This document shows, piece after piece, positions 1 through 10,563 of a stretch of 64,000 nt of DNA. Source of the DNA: Homarus americanus (Eukaryota > Arthropoda > Malacostraca > Decapoda > Nephropidae). Location: the NCBI RefSeq assembly GCF_018991925.1, contig NW_024754732.1:1294001-1358000 (forward strand), written 5' to 3'. Both the position numbers and the translations under genes were made by a program. Within the stretch, counting starts at the first letter, position 1; every line of letters begins with the position of its first letter. Below the pieces are notes generated by a model. The model saw only the letters and a program-made list of their open reading frames with translations. It did not search any database and was not told where the DNA came from.

Positions 1-489
1 CTCCACCATTACTACATCACCATCACTCCACCATTACTACATCACCATCACTCCACCATTACTACACCACCATCACTCCACCATTACTACATCACCGTCA
101 CTCCACCATTACTACATCACCATCACTCCACCATTACTACATCACCATCACTCCACCATTACTACACCACCATCACTCCACCATTACTACACCACCACCA
201 TCACTCCACCATTACTACACCACCATCACTCCACCATTACTACACCACCATCACTCCACCATTACTACACCACCGTCACTCCACCATTACCACACCACCA
301 TCACTCCACCATTAATACACCACCATCACTCCACCATTACTAAACCACCATCACTCCACCATTACTACACCACCATCACTCCACCATTACCACACCACCA
401 TCACTCCACCATTAATACACCACCATCACTCCACCATTACTAAACCACCATCACTCCACCATTACTACACCACCATCACTCCACCATTA
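1..489. repeat. 25-bp minisatellite
   Basis: About 19 tandem copies of a 25-bp unit beginning CTCCACCATTACTACA, with CAC/CAT variants and one unit lengthened by three bases. Positions 1, 26 and 51 start successive copies, which gives the period. The array runs off the left edge of the window. It lies upstream of the exchanger exons, presumably in an intron of that gene. Confidence 0.95.
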
Positions 490-1426
490 GCTCATGTGTA
501 CATCACAGTCTTGCCATCTCATGTCACATACCGTAGCTACTTAAGTTTTCATGTGACAACAGTCTTAGCTATGCACCTCATCATGTGGTAACAGTGTCAA
601 AACATTGTTTCTCAATGTAGTAAGTGTGTCAACATTCTGATCCTCTGTGTGGCGACAGTGTCATAAGCACATAGTTATCTGTACGGCGACGGTGTTAAAA
701 CTCCCTGGATTTATATGGTAACAATGTCGCTGACATAGAGGGTCGTATTTAGATCATGGAACTTTGCTCTGAACTTTGTACATAAGTGACGTAAGTCAAT
801 AAATCTGATCTGATCTCCTATCATTTTGATTTAGAACAAGAACTCGTAAGTATTTACCAATTCATATGTGGTGTATTCTGTAAAGAAAAATGTTTTACTT
901 AAAGTAGTTTATGCTCATATTTGTTCTGTTAAAAAATTCATATTCTTTTAATTAAAGAGATTCGCCAGCATCAGTGTATCAAACAATGCACTAACTCTAT
1001 AAACTGCAAACTTTCATTAAGTTTAGCTTGTGTATTTGCTTCGCCTAATTTCAGTCAAGCTGGTATCTAATTAAAATTGTATCTAGAGAATAGTTCCTTG
1101 AGTTTAGTTAGTAGCGTATTAACACAGTCTGCCCAGGTAACAATGAAGCAGGACTCGAGTAGCTATAAACCATAGTGAATAACTTATCTGAAATGTTTTG
1201 ACTACACTGCTCTAAAAAAATGTTCATGTTAGGACTAACCTGTATCTGTCAGGCGCTACTGACTGCATCCTTGCTTTTGTCTTCATTAGAAGTTCCTGTG
1301 ATGTCTCGCTTTTACCAGCTTTTAGACTTTATTACTTACTTAAACTGCTCTAGTGTGACTGATGATCTAATCAAACTCGACAGTACTAAGTATTCAGCCT
1401 AATTTTATATCCTTTATCGAATTCAG
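490..1426 (+). other. intron or upstream intergenic sequence of the NCX gene
   Basis: AT-rich sequence between the minisatellite and the first recognisable exchanger exon. I see no conserved coding segment here. The short open frame at 1220-1402 shows no family resemblance. An AATAAA followed by a TGATC-rich tail near 797-815 could be the end of an old retroposon, but nothing else supports this. The large cytoplasmic loop with the Calx-beta domains, which precedes alpha-2 in this family, must lie to the left of the window. Confidence 0.5.
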
Positions 1427-1585
1427 ACGTGTTGATGGGCTACCCGACTTTCGTTGTGAGCATATTTGCCATTGGTGTGGTCACGGCAGTTATAGGTGAC
1501 ACGGCCTCTCACGTGGGCTGCACCATAGGACTTAAGGACACGGTTACTGCTATTGGCTTTGTAGCGCTGGGCACGAGTGTTCCAG
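1427..1585 (+). CDS. Na+/Ca2+ exchanger alternative alpha-2 exon A
   Basis: A 159-nt internal exon between AG (ATTCAG) and GT (GTAACG). It carries two leading bases, 52 whole codons and one trailing base, so both flanking introns are phase 1. It encodes a hydrophobic helix (YPTFVVSIFAIGVVTAVIGD) followed by ASHVGCTIGLKD, VTAIGFVALGTSVP. The missing first base of Asp is supplied here and completed in the exon at 4566, giving GTSVPD. This is the first half of the alpha-2 repeat of NCX/Calx proteins, which line the cation pathway of the plasma-membrane exchanger (3 Na+ in, 1 Ca2+ out). Two further exons of identical length and phase follow, so A is one choice of a cluster. Unlike exon C it has Val where most NCX proteins have Phe in SHFG. 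An open frame continues past the donor, but homology stops there. Confidence 0.9.
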
Positions 1586-2189
1586 GTAACGTGAAAGTAG
1601 ATTCAGGAAGAAGCTCTTCCAGTCATGGTTTCCGAGAGGAATGTTTCCACTTGTCAGTTATTACAGGAAATTTCTATTTTGTGCCAAGTCATCTCTAATC
1701 TAAAATTACTTACAATGAGATTGTCCAAATTATATCCTCCGGAAACATGACATTTATTGAATAGAATAACCAGTAGTGAAATTACCAAATGTAGGATATT
1801 AAATGATGCTGTGGTTATGACAACCTACATCACACTCGTAGGTTTCTGTTCGACCGTAGATAATGGTATGGTATTTTAACTAAATTTACATTATACGTTC
1901 AAGGACCATCGACGAGGAAATGATAATGGCTACCCTCTTTAGATAATGTAGTTGCGTGTGAATTAAAAACCTGATTGGACAACATTTGATGATAAAGTTG
2001 TATTTATTACGTCACATTTATTATCTCATACCTAATTCAGTCTTCTCACCATTCTCTTCTATGCCCTAGAATTACTGACTTTTACTTAGCATCATATTAC
2101 CATAAATATTCCAGCAATTGTGTATATCATATTGCTTTCATATACACCGCGTGATTTCATTATAATCAAGTGCATGACATAAACAATAA

Positions 2190-2232
<43 letters not shown>

Positions 2233-2508
2233 GGTGTGAGTGTGTGTACTTGCCTATACTGCATGATCTGAGAGTGAGTAAATAATGCGTATTATTTTTA
2301 CAAGCTGCTTTTTCAGTGAAGCGCTGCTGTTACAATTGTTTGGATTTCGTGTGGAGTGTGCACCCATATTTAATGCAGCAGCTGGGAGTCTCCTTGTTGA
2401 TTCCTTATTTTCATTGTGTTTGAAAATGTGTTTCCTGCTTCCACATCTCCTTCTTACATGTTCTTGCCCTCTAACGCTGATCTTCTTAATCACCTCTCCG
2501 GTATAAAG
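1586..2508 (+). other. intron between alternative exons A and B
   Basis: A 923-bp AT-rich intron. It contains a (GT)n run (2193-2231) and no coding similarity. The acceptor before exon B (CCGGTATAAAG) has a poor pyrimidine tract, which fits regulated use of exon B. Confidence 0.75.
2193..2231. repeat. (GT)n microsatellite
   Basis: About 19 uninterrupted GT dinucleotides, followed by a degenerate TTGGTGTGAG tail. It lies in the intron between exons A and B. Confidence 0.95.
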
Positions 2509-2667
2509 CCTTTGGCGGTGGGTACCCCTGCTTCATCATATCAATAACGGTGGTGGGCTTCCTGACAGCCTTGATAGGTGACGTATCAAGTCACGTAGGC
2601 TGCACCATCTACCTCAAAGACTCAGTCACCGCCACCACCTTTGTTGCTCTTGGGACCTCCATGCCAG
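2509..2667 (+). CDS. Na+/Ca2+ exchanger alternative alpha-2 exon B
   Basis: The second 159-nt version of the same exon, with the same phase 1 borders: acceptor ATAAAG, donor GTACTC. The encoded segment starts FGGGYPCFIISITVVGFLTA, continues LIGDVSSHVGCTIYLKD and SVTATTFVALGTSMP, and joins Asp-Thr-Phe-Ala-Ser of the shared exon at 4566. It keeps the alpha-2 signature but differs from A and C at many positions: Ser for Ala in SSH, Tyr before LKD, a Thr-Thr pair before the FVALGTS core, and Met for Val just before the Pro-Asp. Because these residues sit beside the ion pathway, the variants could change transport kinetics or cation preference, but that is inference. Exon B is the most divergent of the three, and its acceptor is the weakest-looking. 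Confidence 0.88.
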
Positions 2668-3464
2668 GTACTCCGACAGCCACCAGGAATCATCGTCTCT
2701 CTGCTTCTCTGCCAACACTTAGCGTACCAGCATCTTCTTATTATAGAGTCAATGTTTAAATCATTAATATACAGTACATCCCAAATCATCCACTTGTTTT
2801 CTGGATTTTGAACGATCCTTATTTACTTCTCAGAGATTGAGTATTGTAAAATGTTGTATTAGGATAGAGGTATGTAAATACGAGTTCTGGCATTCCGTTT
2901 GTAAGCCGTAGTTGCCGTGTTGCATTCTCCCTCAGGACAAAATACAAGAACAATATTTTGGTTGGGAAATACACTAACCCCTTCACCATGAGTACCGTCA
3001 ACCCGTCAGTCTGTCTGGTACTGAGGTCACGCTGTATTACCATTATTTTTGCCTGTATTTCAGCGGATCATATTTATTATTGTATTTACCCCGACGTTGA
3101 GCTTAAGTCTTGTATTTCCTAATCTTATGACCACCTATTCCTATTAATTTATACCCTCAACAGGTGCTCCTTTTCGCCCAGTGTTTACCTTCACCACCAC
3201 CACCACTACTACTAATATTAACCTTCTTTGTTCTGAGCCTAGTATTGCTAATAGAATATAATGTGAATGGTTCTGTGTTCCATCACAAGAATATCTCCTT
3301 GACACCAACTTCAATTATCATTATGAACGTGATGATATTTTCGTCTTTGACATTTTTGTGATAAGTATAGCACCACCCACATCGTTACTTACCTACCAAC
3401 TCCTGTTACCTCCAACACTCCTTTCCATGCCAATTTAATCTCCTGCTAACATCACCCCATACAG
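2668..3464 (+). other. intron between alternative exons B and C
   Basis: A 797-bp intron with short CCA-rich and ACT-rich runs near 3180-3215. I found no conserved coding segment. Confidence 0.7.
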
Positions 3465-3623
3465 ACCGGCAAGGTGGATGGTCGTGTTTTGTAATCTCTA
3501 TAGCAGGGATTGGATTTTTGACTGCAATAATGGGCGATGTGGCCAGTCATTTCGGTTGTACTATCAGCCTTAGAGACACAGTCACGGCCATATCCATTGT
3601 GGCCCTCGGAACTAGTGTGCCAG
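3465..3623 (+). CDS. Na+/Ca2+ exchanger alternative alpha-2 exon C
   Basis: The third 159-nt version, with acceptor CATACAG and donor GTAACC, again phase 1 on both sides. It encodes RQGGWSCFVISIAGIGFLTA, then IMGDVASHFGCTISLRD and TVTAISIVALGTSVP, completed to Pro-Asp by the exon at 4566. It keeps the Phe of ASHFGCT seen in vertebrate NCX1 but has Arg for Lys in LRD and Ile for Phe before VALGTS. Equal length, equal phase and equal position of the tail GTSxP make A, B and C products of tandem exon duplication. Only one can logically occupy the alpha-2 position in a transcript. Confidence 0.9.
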
Positions 3624-4565
3624 GTAACCGACCAACCCACCCTTTGTGGCAGGGAGTGGCCCTCATATACTTGGTAACAGAGCAGGTGCCACCCTTCACA
3701 CTCCGCCTCTTAAGCTTCATGTTAAACTAGAATATAAGATAAACAACTTTATATTCCTGCAGTGATAACAGTTTTTTGTTGACATTAAATAATATCAATA
3801 TGTACTGTATATAGTAAACATCAGAACCATTGCCTGTGATCTATGTCATCTCTTGGAATTATTACTGGCCAAGACTAAGAGCTTGCAGTACATTATGTGT
3901 TCAGTCTTGTCAAGGTAGTATATATCCTACCTCTCTCAAGATACAGTTCTCGAGGTAATGCCATACAGTAGAGGATCAAGGTTCACAAAAAAGACTAGAA
4001 GCTTCTCTGGGTGCTTGCTAGTGTACTGTATGTACCAATTACCAACTACATAGTTACAAAACATCATTGTGAAGAAGCTTTATATAGATAAATAAAGAGG
4101 AACAAGTTATGGGTCTGGGTCGCAGGATCTGAGATGCTCCTCACCTTCTGTAAGTCGAGACAGACAGACAGACATAGTAAAGTCTGGCACCTGCACTGAC
4201 CATGGCAACATCCCTCCACTCCTACAGCTTCCTCTTTCACTAACTGCATGCCATCCTTGACAGTGCTGAAGGCTTCTGTACTTTAATAGTATTTCTCGCA
4301 CACCAAAGACATGTTGGTGCTTTCTTTCATAGATTCTAGATTCAAAAACAGTATCAACATCATTTATACAGGTAATGTAATAATCTAAAACCATATTTTC
4401 AATATCAGATGAATCACATATCAAACTCCATATCTAGTTCCAATAATTCAATTAAATCTCAGGAGAATTTCTTGCATATTGACCTAAAACATATGATAAT
4501 TATAACAGACACCAGACTGATTAACAGTGGTCTACTTTCTAATGCGTGACTTCCCTTCCTCTTAG
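3624..4565 (+). other. intron between exon C and the shared alpha-2 exon
   Basis: A 942-bp AT-rich intron ending in a good acceptor (CTTCCTCTTAG). I see no further copy of the 159-nt exon and no other conserved coding segment. Confidence 0.7.
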
Positions 4566-4737
4566 ACACCTTCGCCTCTAAAGTGGCAGCCCAGCAGGAT
4601 CCTTACGCTGACGCCTCAGTTGGTAACGTCACGGGCTCCAACGCCGTCAACGTCTTCCTGGGTATTGGTATTGCGTGGACCATGGCTGCCATCTTCCATA
4701 ACGCCAAGGGCAACGACTTCAAGGTCCTGCCTGGCAA
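4566..4737 (+). CDS. Na+/Ca2+ exchanger constitutive alpha-2 exon
   Basis: A 172-nt exon with acceptor CTTAG and donor GTGAGT. It encodes (D)TFASKVAAQQDPYADAS, then VGNVTGSNAVNVFLGIGIAW and TMAAIFHNAKGNDFKVLPG. This is the second half of the alpha-2 repeat and the next transmembrane helix. The NVTGSNAVN core is a hallmark of NCX alpha-2 and contributes cation ligands. The Asp codon is split across the junction with exons A, B or C, so the ligand-bearing GTSxPD motif is assembled only after splicing. The exon ends two bases into an Asn codon completed by the terminal exon. All three upstream variants fit its phase. Confidence 0.95.
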
Positions 4738-4975
4738 GTGAGTGTTTCTGAGGCCTGCATAATGAGAGACGACAATCATTGTACTTATACAGTCGACAAG
4801 GCATTCATGTTCCAACAACTTAGCTGGGTTGGGTGAACAGGAGTGCATATAAGGGAAAGGGAATATTTAGATAAAGCACATTGAGTCACCGTGACCAGAT
4901 CTTAATGGAATAAAGAAGAAATTACAAGAAGTTGTGTAAGTAAGTAAGATGATTAGAATTGGAGAGGAGGCCACC

Positions 4976-5073
4976 GAATGATTAGACCCAGGTTATTTCA
5001 CTTAGAGAATAGACACCCCAGCTTATTTCACCTAAAGAATAGACATCGCAGCTTATTTCACCCGAAAAAATAC
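4976..5073. repeat. 30-bp tandem repeat, about 3 copies
   Basis: Three imperfect copies of a unit reading GAATAGACACCCCAGCTTAT plus TTCACCTAAA. A reverse-complement echo (TTGGGGTGTCTAATCTCC) near 5138-5155 suggests the block may be the arm of a small inverted-repeat element of about 190 bp, but the arms are degenerate. Confidence 0.6.
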
Positions 5074-5575
5074 CCCAACCGAACCTAATCCCTTCAGGTA
5101 AGCGTTAGGGTCGTGGACTTTCAAATGAAACAAATTGGGGTGTCTAATCTCCAGGTAATCTCAGACAGCATATCGTAAGAGGCAGATGAGGTGGGCAGTA
5201 TGGCCAAATATGAAGTACAGGATGATAAGGATGATAAACTTGAATATAAATAATAAGGAAGAAGACGTAAGCAAAGACGAATGAAGTGACTATCTGTGAA
5301 ATCGATCTAGACAGTATCACAAGATACAAATAACACATGAAAAATAAGGTTTGAAGTATAAACTAACAATGACCTCAATAACAATAGGTTCAGAAAATAG
5401 ATCCAACCAGAAGTATGCAAGGACGAATCTCGTAGCCAAGGTTTATGGCATAAATTAAAGGTGATAGAGTGTAGTTGGGTGGTAATGACTGGAGGCAGTA
5501 AGTTTAGGTGGATGGAAAAGTCGTGAGTGTAGATGGAAGGCGTAATTAGAGACAAGAGTGTATGTAAACAATGTA

Positions 5576-5757
5576 CAGTTGGAGTCAAAAGTCCTGTCGC
5601 CTCTCCTGCTGCTCCACGAACAGCAAGATTCAAACAGTGAACCCAAAGCGGGAGACACTGGTGCATTATTCTGTCCACGGAGGCTTCGGGTTCACGAGTC
5701 TGAATCTTGGGGTTGGTGGAGCAGCAGGAGTGTTGACAGGACTTTTGACCCCGACTG
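5576..5757. mobile_element. hairpin (foldback) MITE, TA-flanked
   Basis: A 182-bp element whose two ~75-80-bp arms (5576-5650 and 5684-5757) are near-perfect reverse complements separated by about 30 bases. The ends read CAGTTGGAGTCAAAAGTCC and GGACTTTTGACCCCGACTG, and both sides are flanked by TA, as expected for a Tc1/mariner-type insertion. It carries no transposase. If transcribed within the NCX pre-mRNA it would form a long stable hairpin. Confidence 0.85.
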
Positions 5758-6291
5758 TACTGTACATACAGGAAATGGGAGTAGTGTGTCAGTACAGGTA
5801 TAGTGAGGAGGCAGAGTGGCCATAGATATTCGTGACAGTCAGAGTAAAATATAGTTATAGCTAAATTATACAAGAGAAGCACGTAGTTGGGGAGTGGATA
5901 TTGTAGTCCGGGAGACTGATGAGCAGTACGACCAAAAGTTAGAGATCCAGAGGTCACAGTTATTAGCAGAGGAATTGATGATGCCAATTTGAGTAAAAAC
6001 AAAAAAAGATAGGAGCATTCGTACATATGTAGTAGTATGTGTAAGACATGGTAGTGTTACCTGCAGTGTAGAAGGCAACCTTTTAAGTCAGTCTTGTCCT
6101 TTTAGGAGATAACGATTTGCTGTGTCATTCATTGTCACAGAGAATGTTCTGTGGTTCGTAATTTTAAGACTTTTATCATACTTACCACACACACACACAC
6201 CTTCCTTTTATTGACTTGTACAAAGTCTTATTAAACTATAAAATCAGTTCTCTGGTAGAGTCGTTCACAAGCTCACTTTTGTTTCCCACAG

Positions 6292-6502
6292 CCTGGCGTT
6301 TTCTGTGACACTCTTCTGCGTGGAGGCTGTGGTGGCTATAGCCGTTATGATGATCAGGCGAAGCCCGAGGATTGGCGGCGAGCTGGGTGGTCCCAAAGTG
6401 TCCAAGATCCTCACCACCTCCTTCCTTGTCTTCCTGTGGATCTTCTACGTTCTCATGTCGACTCTCGAGGCATACAATCTCATCCCCTCTCTCTCATCAT
6501 AA
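6292..6502 (+). CDS. Na+/Ca2+ exchanger terminal coding exon
   Basis: The exon begins after CCCACAG and ends at TAA (6500-6502). The first base completes an Asn codon begun in the previous exon. It encodes LAFSVTLFCVEAVVAIAVMM, then a basic linker with RSPRIGGELGGPKVSKIL, and a last helix TTSFLVFLWIFYVLMSTLEA before YNLIPSLSS. The GGELGGP motif between the last two transmembrane helices and the (S)SLEAY end are diagnostic of NCX/Calx. The short C-terminal tail after the last helix agrees with the family, so the protein ends normally here. Confidence 0.95.
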
Positions 6503-9350
6503 AAGACCTACTGAGACTCCAGGTTGTGGTTGTGCCGCGGTAACGGCGCGGCCCGCAAGCAGTCTGTGGTGGGCGTTGCGGCACCGCGCTGGGCCGCAGC
6601 CCCAAGCTTGGACCCTTATTTTCAAGTGAGGCAGCACGTGCCAGAGAGCCTTGCCTCTCACTGCCAGGCTGCCCTGACACCATCAACGTGTGAGTGACTG
6701 ACTGACGTCGTCCACTACCACCATCAACACCTCCACCACTACCACCACCAAAATCACTCCCGGTCACCATCATCACGGCCCAGACCAGTCGTCACGTACC
6801 TGGGCCCGCGAGGGTGGGGGTTCCCTTTTCTTTACATACAGGACGCCTGGCATCTAGTAAGCGTGACGCACGAGCATTCCTCACATAGACGATGCTATAC
6901 CTCTGTCTCATCTTTGCACAAACTTTACTTTTGGCATGGTGGTGCTCGTGTAACTGCGATGTTGACAACGTTTGTGGCCAACGGTGATGGCTGCGTCTTT
7001 AGCCCCAATGACGATCATCGACCATGTGGACATTTTGGAGGTTGCCGCGCCTGTGGCCATTTTCTGTTAAAGACGCGCCTGGCCACTTGTCCACACTTCC
7101 TGCAGGCTCGTCTACCACTCCACACCTCCCACAACACCGGCCTGCTCTTGCATATTTTGGAAGTCATACAACAAAATCCACCCTCATTCCTTGTATGTTT
7201 ACTTTTAAGTGTTTTGTTTCTCCAGCACATGGATTCTGTTTTCGTGGTTGTGCTGTGTGCCACCATCACCATCTCATCCCTGCCACCGTGGTTGTACTGT
7301 GTGCCGCCGCCACCACCACCACCTCATCCCTGCCACCGTGGTTGTATTGTGTGCTACCATCACCTCAACCCTTCCATCATTGTTGTGGTGTGTGCCACCA
7401 CCACCTCATCCCTACCACTGTGGTTGTGCTGTGTGCCACCACCACAACCCTATCCCTGCCACCATGGTTGTATTGTGTGCTACCATCACCTCATCCCTAC
7501 CAACGTGGGTCCTTAGTCAGTTTCTAGTAAAGAATATATGGAGTACAATAAGGCTAGTCAATGGTTTGCCTAATTGATGTAGAATCAAAAGTCGGAATAG
7601 CTAAACCATTCAGATGAGTGCCTTCAATGTCGAGATATTTATAGAGAATTTATCATTTAGTATTGCTTTATCACACTGAATCTACTTTTATTCATTGGTT
7701 GGATGCCAAGACTTCAAGATATCCTAGCTAGATTCTATTCTTTTTTCTTTCTTTTTTAAGATAATTCTGTTGTGTCTCATTAGGAGTTGTTCCCGCCATT
7801 CATCCGTCATCACATTTGTTACTCATCATCCCTCATCATCAACCCGTGAGAGGCATGTTTTTTCCTTCATCAGTCTCTGTACCATGAAAGAGATGAACTT
7901 CATGTTCGTTGGGAGTGTTGACGTGTTTTTGTTCAATAGACATATTTTATAAATGTTACACTATTGTTAAGGGTTACAGTGGAAACATCAAAGTCATGGG
8001 TATAAATCTTTGGATTTTTTTTTTGTGGGTGAGAACTAGTTTTTACTTGAAAGAGTCTTGAAGTATGTGTACATAATTCAAATTTGCACTGTACATAGGT
8101 AGCTGTATAATACCTTCGTGATCAGCTGTAGTCAGTTTTATACGCGATAGCCAGGCTCTTTCAAATGTGTATAGAGTTGAAGAAACACACGTAGCCAACC
8201 CTGAATGATGAGAGTTATTGTTGAGGGAGCGTTGTAGCTTGGCTACACTTTCTCCGCCAGGTCCACTGCGCGGAAACACACACAACCCTCGCTAAACAAG
8301 GCTCTTTTGAGATTTGATTGCCATTGGCGGACTTCTAAAGCGGCTTAGCCACTTAAACTCAGGATCTACTATATTTATATTTTTTTTCCTGACTTCCGTA
8401 TGTTTCTAAACACCTTTCTTACAAACGGTTATGCACGACTGAATATTTCTGAACTACACTAAGTAGCTGCCAAATGGATTTTAAACTAATGAGTTTTTTG
8501 CTCATGTGGAGATTAATTATTTATTTTGCAACACGAAGGATTATCTCTCCAGATTTCCTGTCGTATTCATATAGTAAAGGAATATTAGACCCTGGAATAA
8601 ACCTTACGTGGTGCTCATAATAAAGAATCCAGCTCCATAATATTGATGACTTCCAGCCTTTTGGATGCCAACTACACGCGTGGGGACTTTAAATGTAGAC
8701 GTTTCCCAGTTATTGGCAGCCGTGAAATATCTAAAATTTTCTCTTTTTAAATACCAGCCTTAGAAGGAGGGAAAATTATTAGTATTGAGTAGCAATAATA
8801 TCATTATATCACACAAAAAAATTTAAATAAAATTTTAACACCGTAAGGTCAACAGATGTGTAGTCTTGTACACATTTCAGAGGATGGGATAGTTATAGGG
8901 GACCCTTATATCAAATGCTGTTAACTTCCCAGCGTTTTCTGTAGGCTGCCCTCATGGGCTCCTTTATCTCTCAAACCAAGACATTGTATTCTCATTTTTG
9001 TTGGATCTTCTGGAAACAAGTTTAAAAAAAATTGTCTCGTCTATGTATTCTCCTTGCGTTTTCTTAAAGTTAGCAATAAAAGAGTATAATAAAACCATGA
9101 GTTTCCTTGACTTTCCTTCGCTGGTGCCCATTCTGACTTCACAATAAACTAGTGTTCAGTGATACAACCCAAAGAACAAAATACTCACATATTAACTGAT
9201 GCAAGTTTAATACAAACATAAACGCAGTCCATCGTTTTTGTTGGATGAAGAAAAAAATGTACATCAATAAACATGTTATGTTAAGGGTTGTGTTGTTGAT
9301 TAAAGCCTGTAGTACGAGAGTGATTCAATATTATGTCAATAATGAGAAAA
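6503..9350 (+). other. presumptive NCX 3' UTR and downstream flank
   Basis: No convincing coding sequence after the exchanger stop codon. The first ~1 kb is rich in CCACCA/CATCAC runs and contains a 42-50-bp minisatellite. AATAAA-type signals occur near 8593, 8621 and around 9073, so the mRNA 3' end cannot be fixed from sequence. Frames crossing 6863-7577 are products of the minisatellite. Confidence 0.5.
7238..7505. repeat. 42-50-bp minisatellite downstream of NCX
   Basis: Six imperfect units of the form TGGTTGTACTGTGTGCCACC followed by a (CAC)-rich run and CTCATCCCTGCCACCG. All three forward frames stay open because the unit lacks stops, which produces spurious Cys/His-rich peptides. It probably lies in the 3' UTR. 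Confidence 0.9.
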
Positions 9351-9351
9351 A

Positions 9352-9479
<128 letters not shown>

Positions 9480-9485
9480 GACACA

Positions 9486-9575
9486 GATTCTGGGATGTGG
9501 TGGCAATATTGACAATATACAGTACAGTATACCTAGACTTTAACAAGGTTTTCGGTAGTGTACAGTCACCTCAAA
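9486..9575 (+). pseudogene. CR1-like LINE reverse transcriptase fragment
   Basis: This short stretch matches 62080-62160 in the LINE copy at the right end of the window. It reads ATTCTGGGATGTGGTGGCAA and then a peptide like [12 protein letters not shown], a decayed version of the RT motif YLDFAKAFDTVPH. It is only about 90 bp, with no open frame. Confidence 0.5.
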
Positions 9576-9675
9576 AAGTCCGCGTCTCCTTCCCAACGAG
9601 TCAGTATCGAAACTAAATGAAAGAACGCAGAGCCAGCAATGTTGGGATCCTGAACTATACACACTTGATGGCAGA

Positions 9676-9792
9676 TGACAGAGGCTACATCACCACCACC
9701 AAACAACACCCGATGACAGAGGCTACATCACCACCAACAGACAACACCAGATTACAGGGGCTACATCACCACCAACAGACAGCACCAAAAAG
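9676..9792. repeat. about 40-bp minisatellite, 3 copies
   Basis: Three copies of GATGACAGAGGCTACATCAC followed by CACCAACAGACAACACC. It encodes a spurious peptide with repeated TTDNT-like units. Confidence 0.85.
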
Positions 9793-10011
9793 TGATTGAA
9801 AAAATACCACATAGATGCTGATGTTGTTAGTTGTACAAAAAAAAATTCTATATATTAAAATTTCTGTGAACATATTAAAAAATAATGAAGTGATCCCTCG
9901 CCTTACCTCTCATTATTATTTCTAGAGGAGGAATGTTAGATAAGCACACAGTCAACCACCTTCTCATATAAAGATTTACATCACCTGGAGATGAGCCCCC
10001 AGCTTAAGTCA

Positions 10012-10530
10012 CTTGGATATGCCAGGCACGGAGGCGACCCCAGGGCCCTCTCAGGGTCGGCGGTGCCCCTATGGGACCTGTCAGGGGCGCTGGATCCACC
10101 AGGGGCAGTCTTAGGAACAACTGTAATCCTAGGAGCCTTCTCAGGGAAGGCGGCGTCCACAGGGGCTCCTCCAGGAACAGCCGAGCTTCCATGGGCCTCT
10201 CAGGGACGGCAACGCTTCAAGGGACCCTCGCAAAGACGGCAACGCTCCTAGAAACCCTCAAAGGGATGGCGGCGCCCCCATGGACCCTGCTAGGAGCGGT
10301 GGTGACCCTAGGGGCCCTCACAGGGACAGCCATGATCCGGGGGGCCTTTCCAGGGACGAGGACGCCTCCAGGTACGTTCCTAAGGACCGTGGTGCTCCCA
10401 GAGGCCCTGCCAGTGGCGGTGCCGCCTTCAGGGACCCTTCCAGAAGCGGTGGCTCCCCCCAGGCCTCTTTATGGGGTGCCACTGCTCCCAGGGACCCTTC
10501 CAAGGCCTGTGGCTCACAATAGGTCCTCCT
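10012..10530. repeat. GC-rich degenerate ~30-bp minisatellite, block 1
   Basis: A strongly GC-rich island in AT-rich surroundings. It is built from degenerate ~30-bp units resembling GGGGCCCTCACAGGGACAGC. Because the period is a multiple of three, several frames on both strands stay open and give Gly/Pro/Arg-rich or Ala/Leu/Pro-rich peptides. No domain is present. Its first 90 bp recur almost exactly at 11312-11400. Confidence 0.85.
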
Positions 10531-10563
10531 ATTGGAGTCGGCGCCCCAAACATTGGATAGTGG

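Larger units (their letters stand above)
4738..6291 (+). other. last intron of the NCX gene
   Basis: A 1,554-bp intron with donor GTGAGT and acceptor TTTCCCACAG. It holds a short 30-bp tandem repeat, a hairpin MITE and otherwise unassigned sequence. The long open frame on the - strand across 5307-6026 overlaps the MITE and has no recognisable domain, so I do not treat it as a gene. Confidence 0.8.

Noticed and set aside
1..489. CRISPR-like array
   Set aside because: The 25-bp units abut with no spacers and the context is eukaryotic, so this is a minisatellite.
5307..6026. 239-codon ORF on the - strand in the last NCX intron
   Set aside because: It crosses the hairpin MITE and has no recognisable domain. 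Overlapping frames on both strands are also open.
6863..7577. Cys/His-rich secreted-looking ORFs downstream of NCX
   Set aside because: All three forward frames are open through the same minisatellite. There is no start context and no conserved domain.
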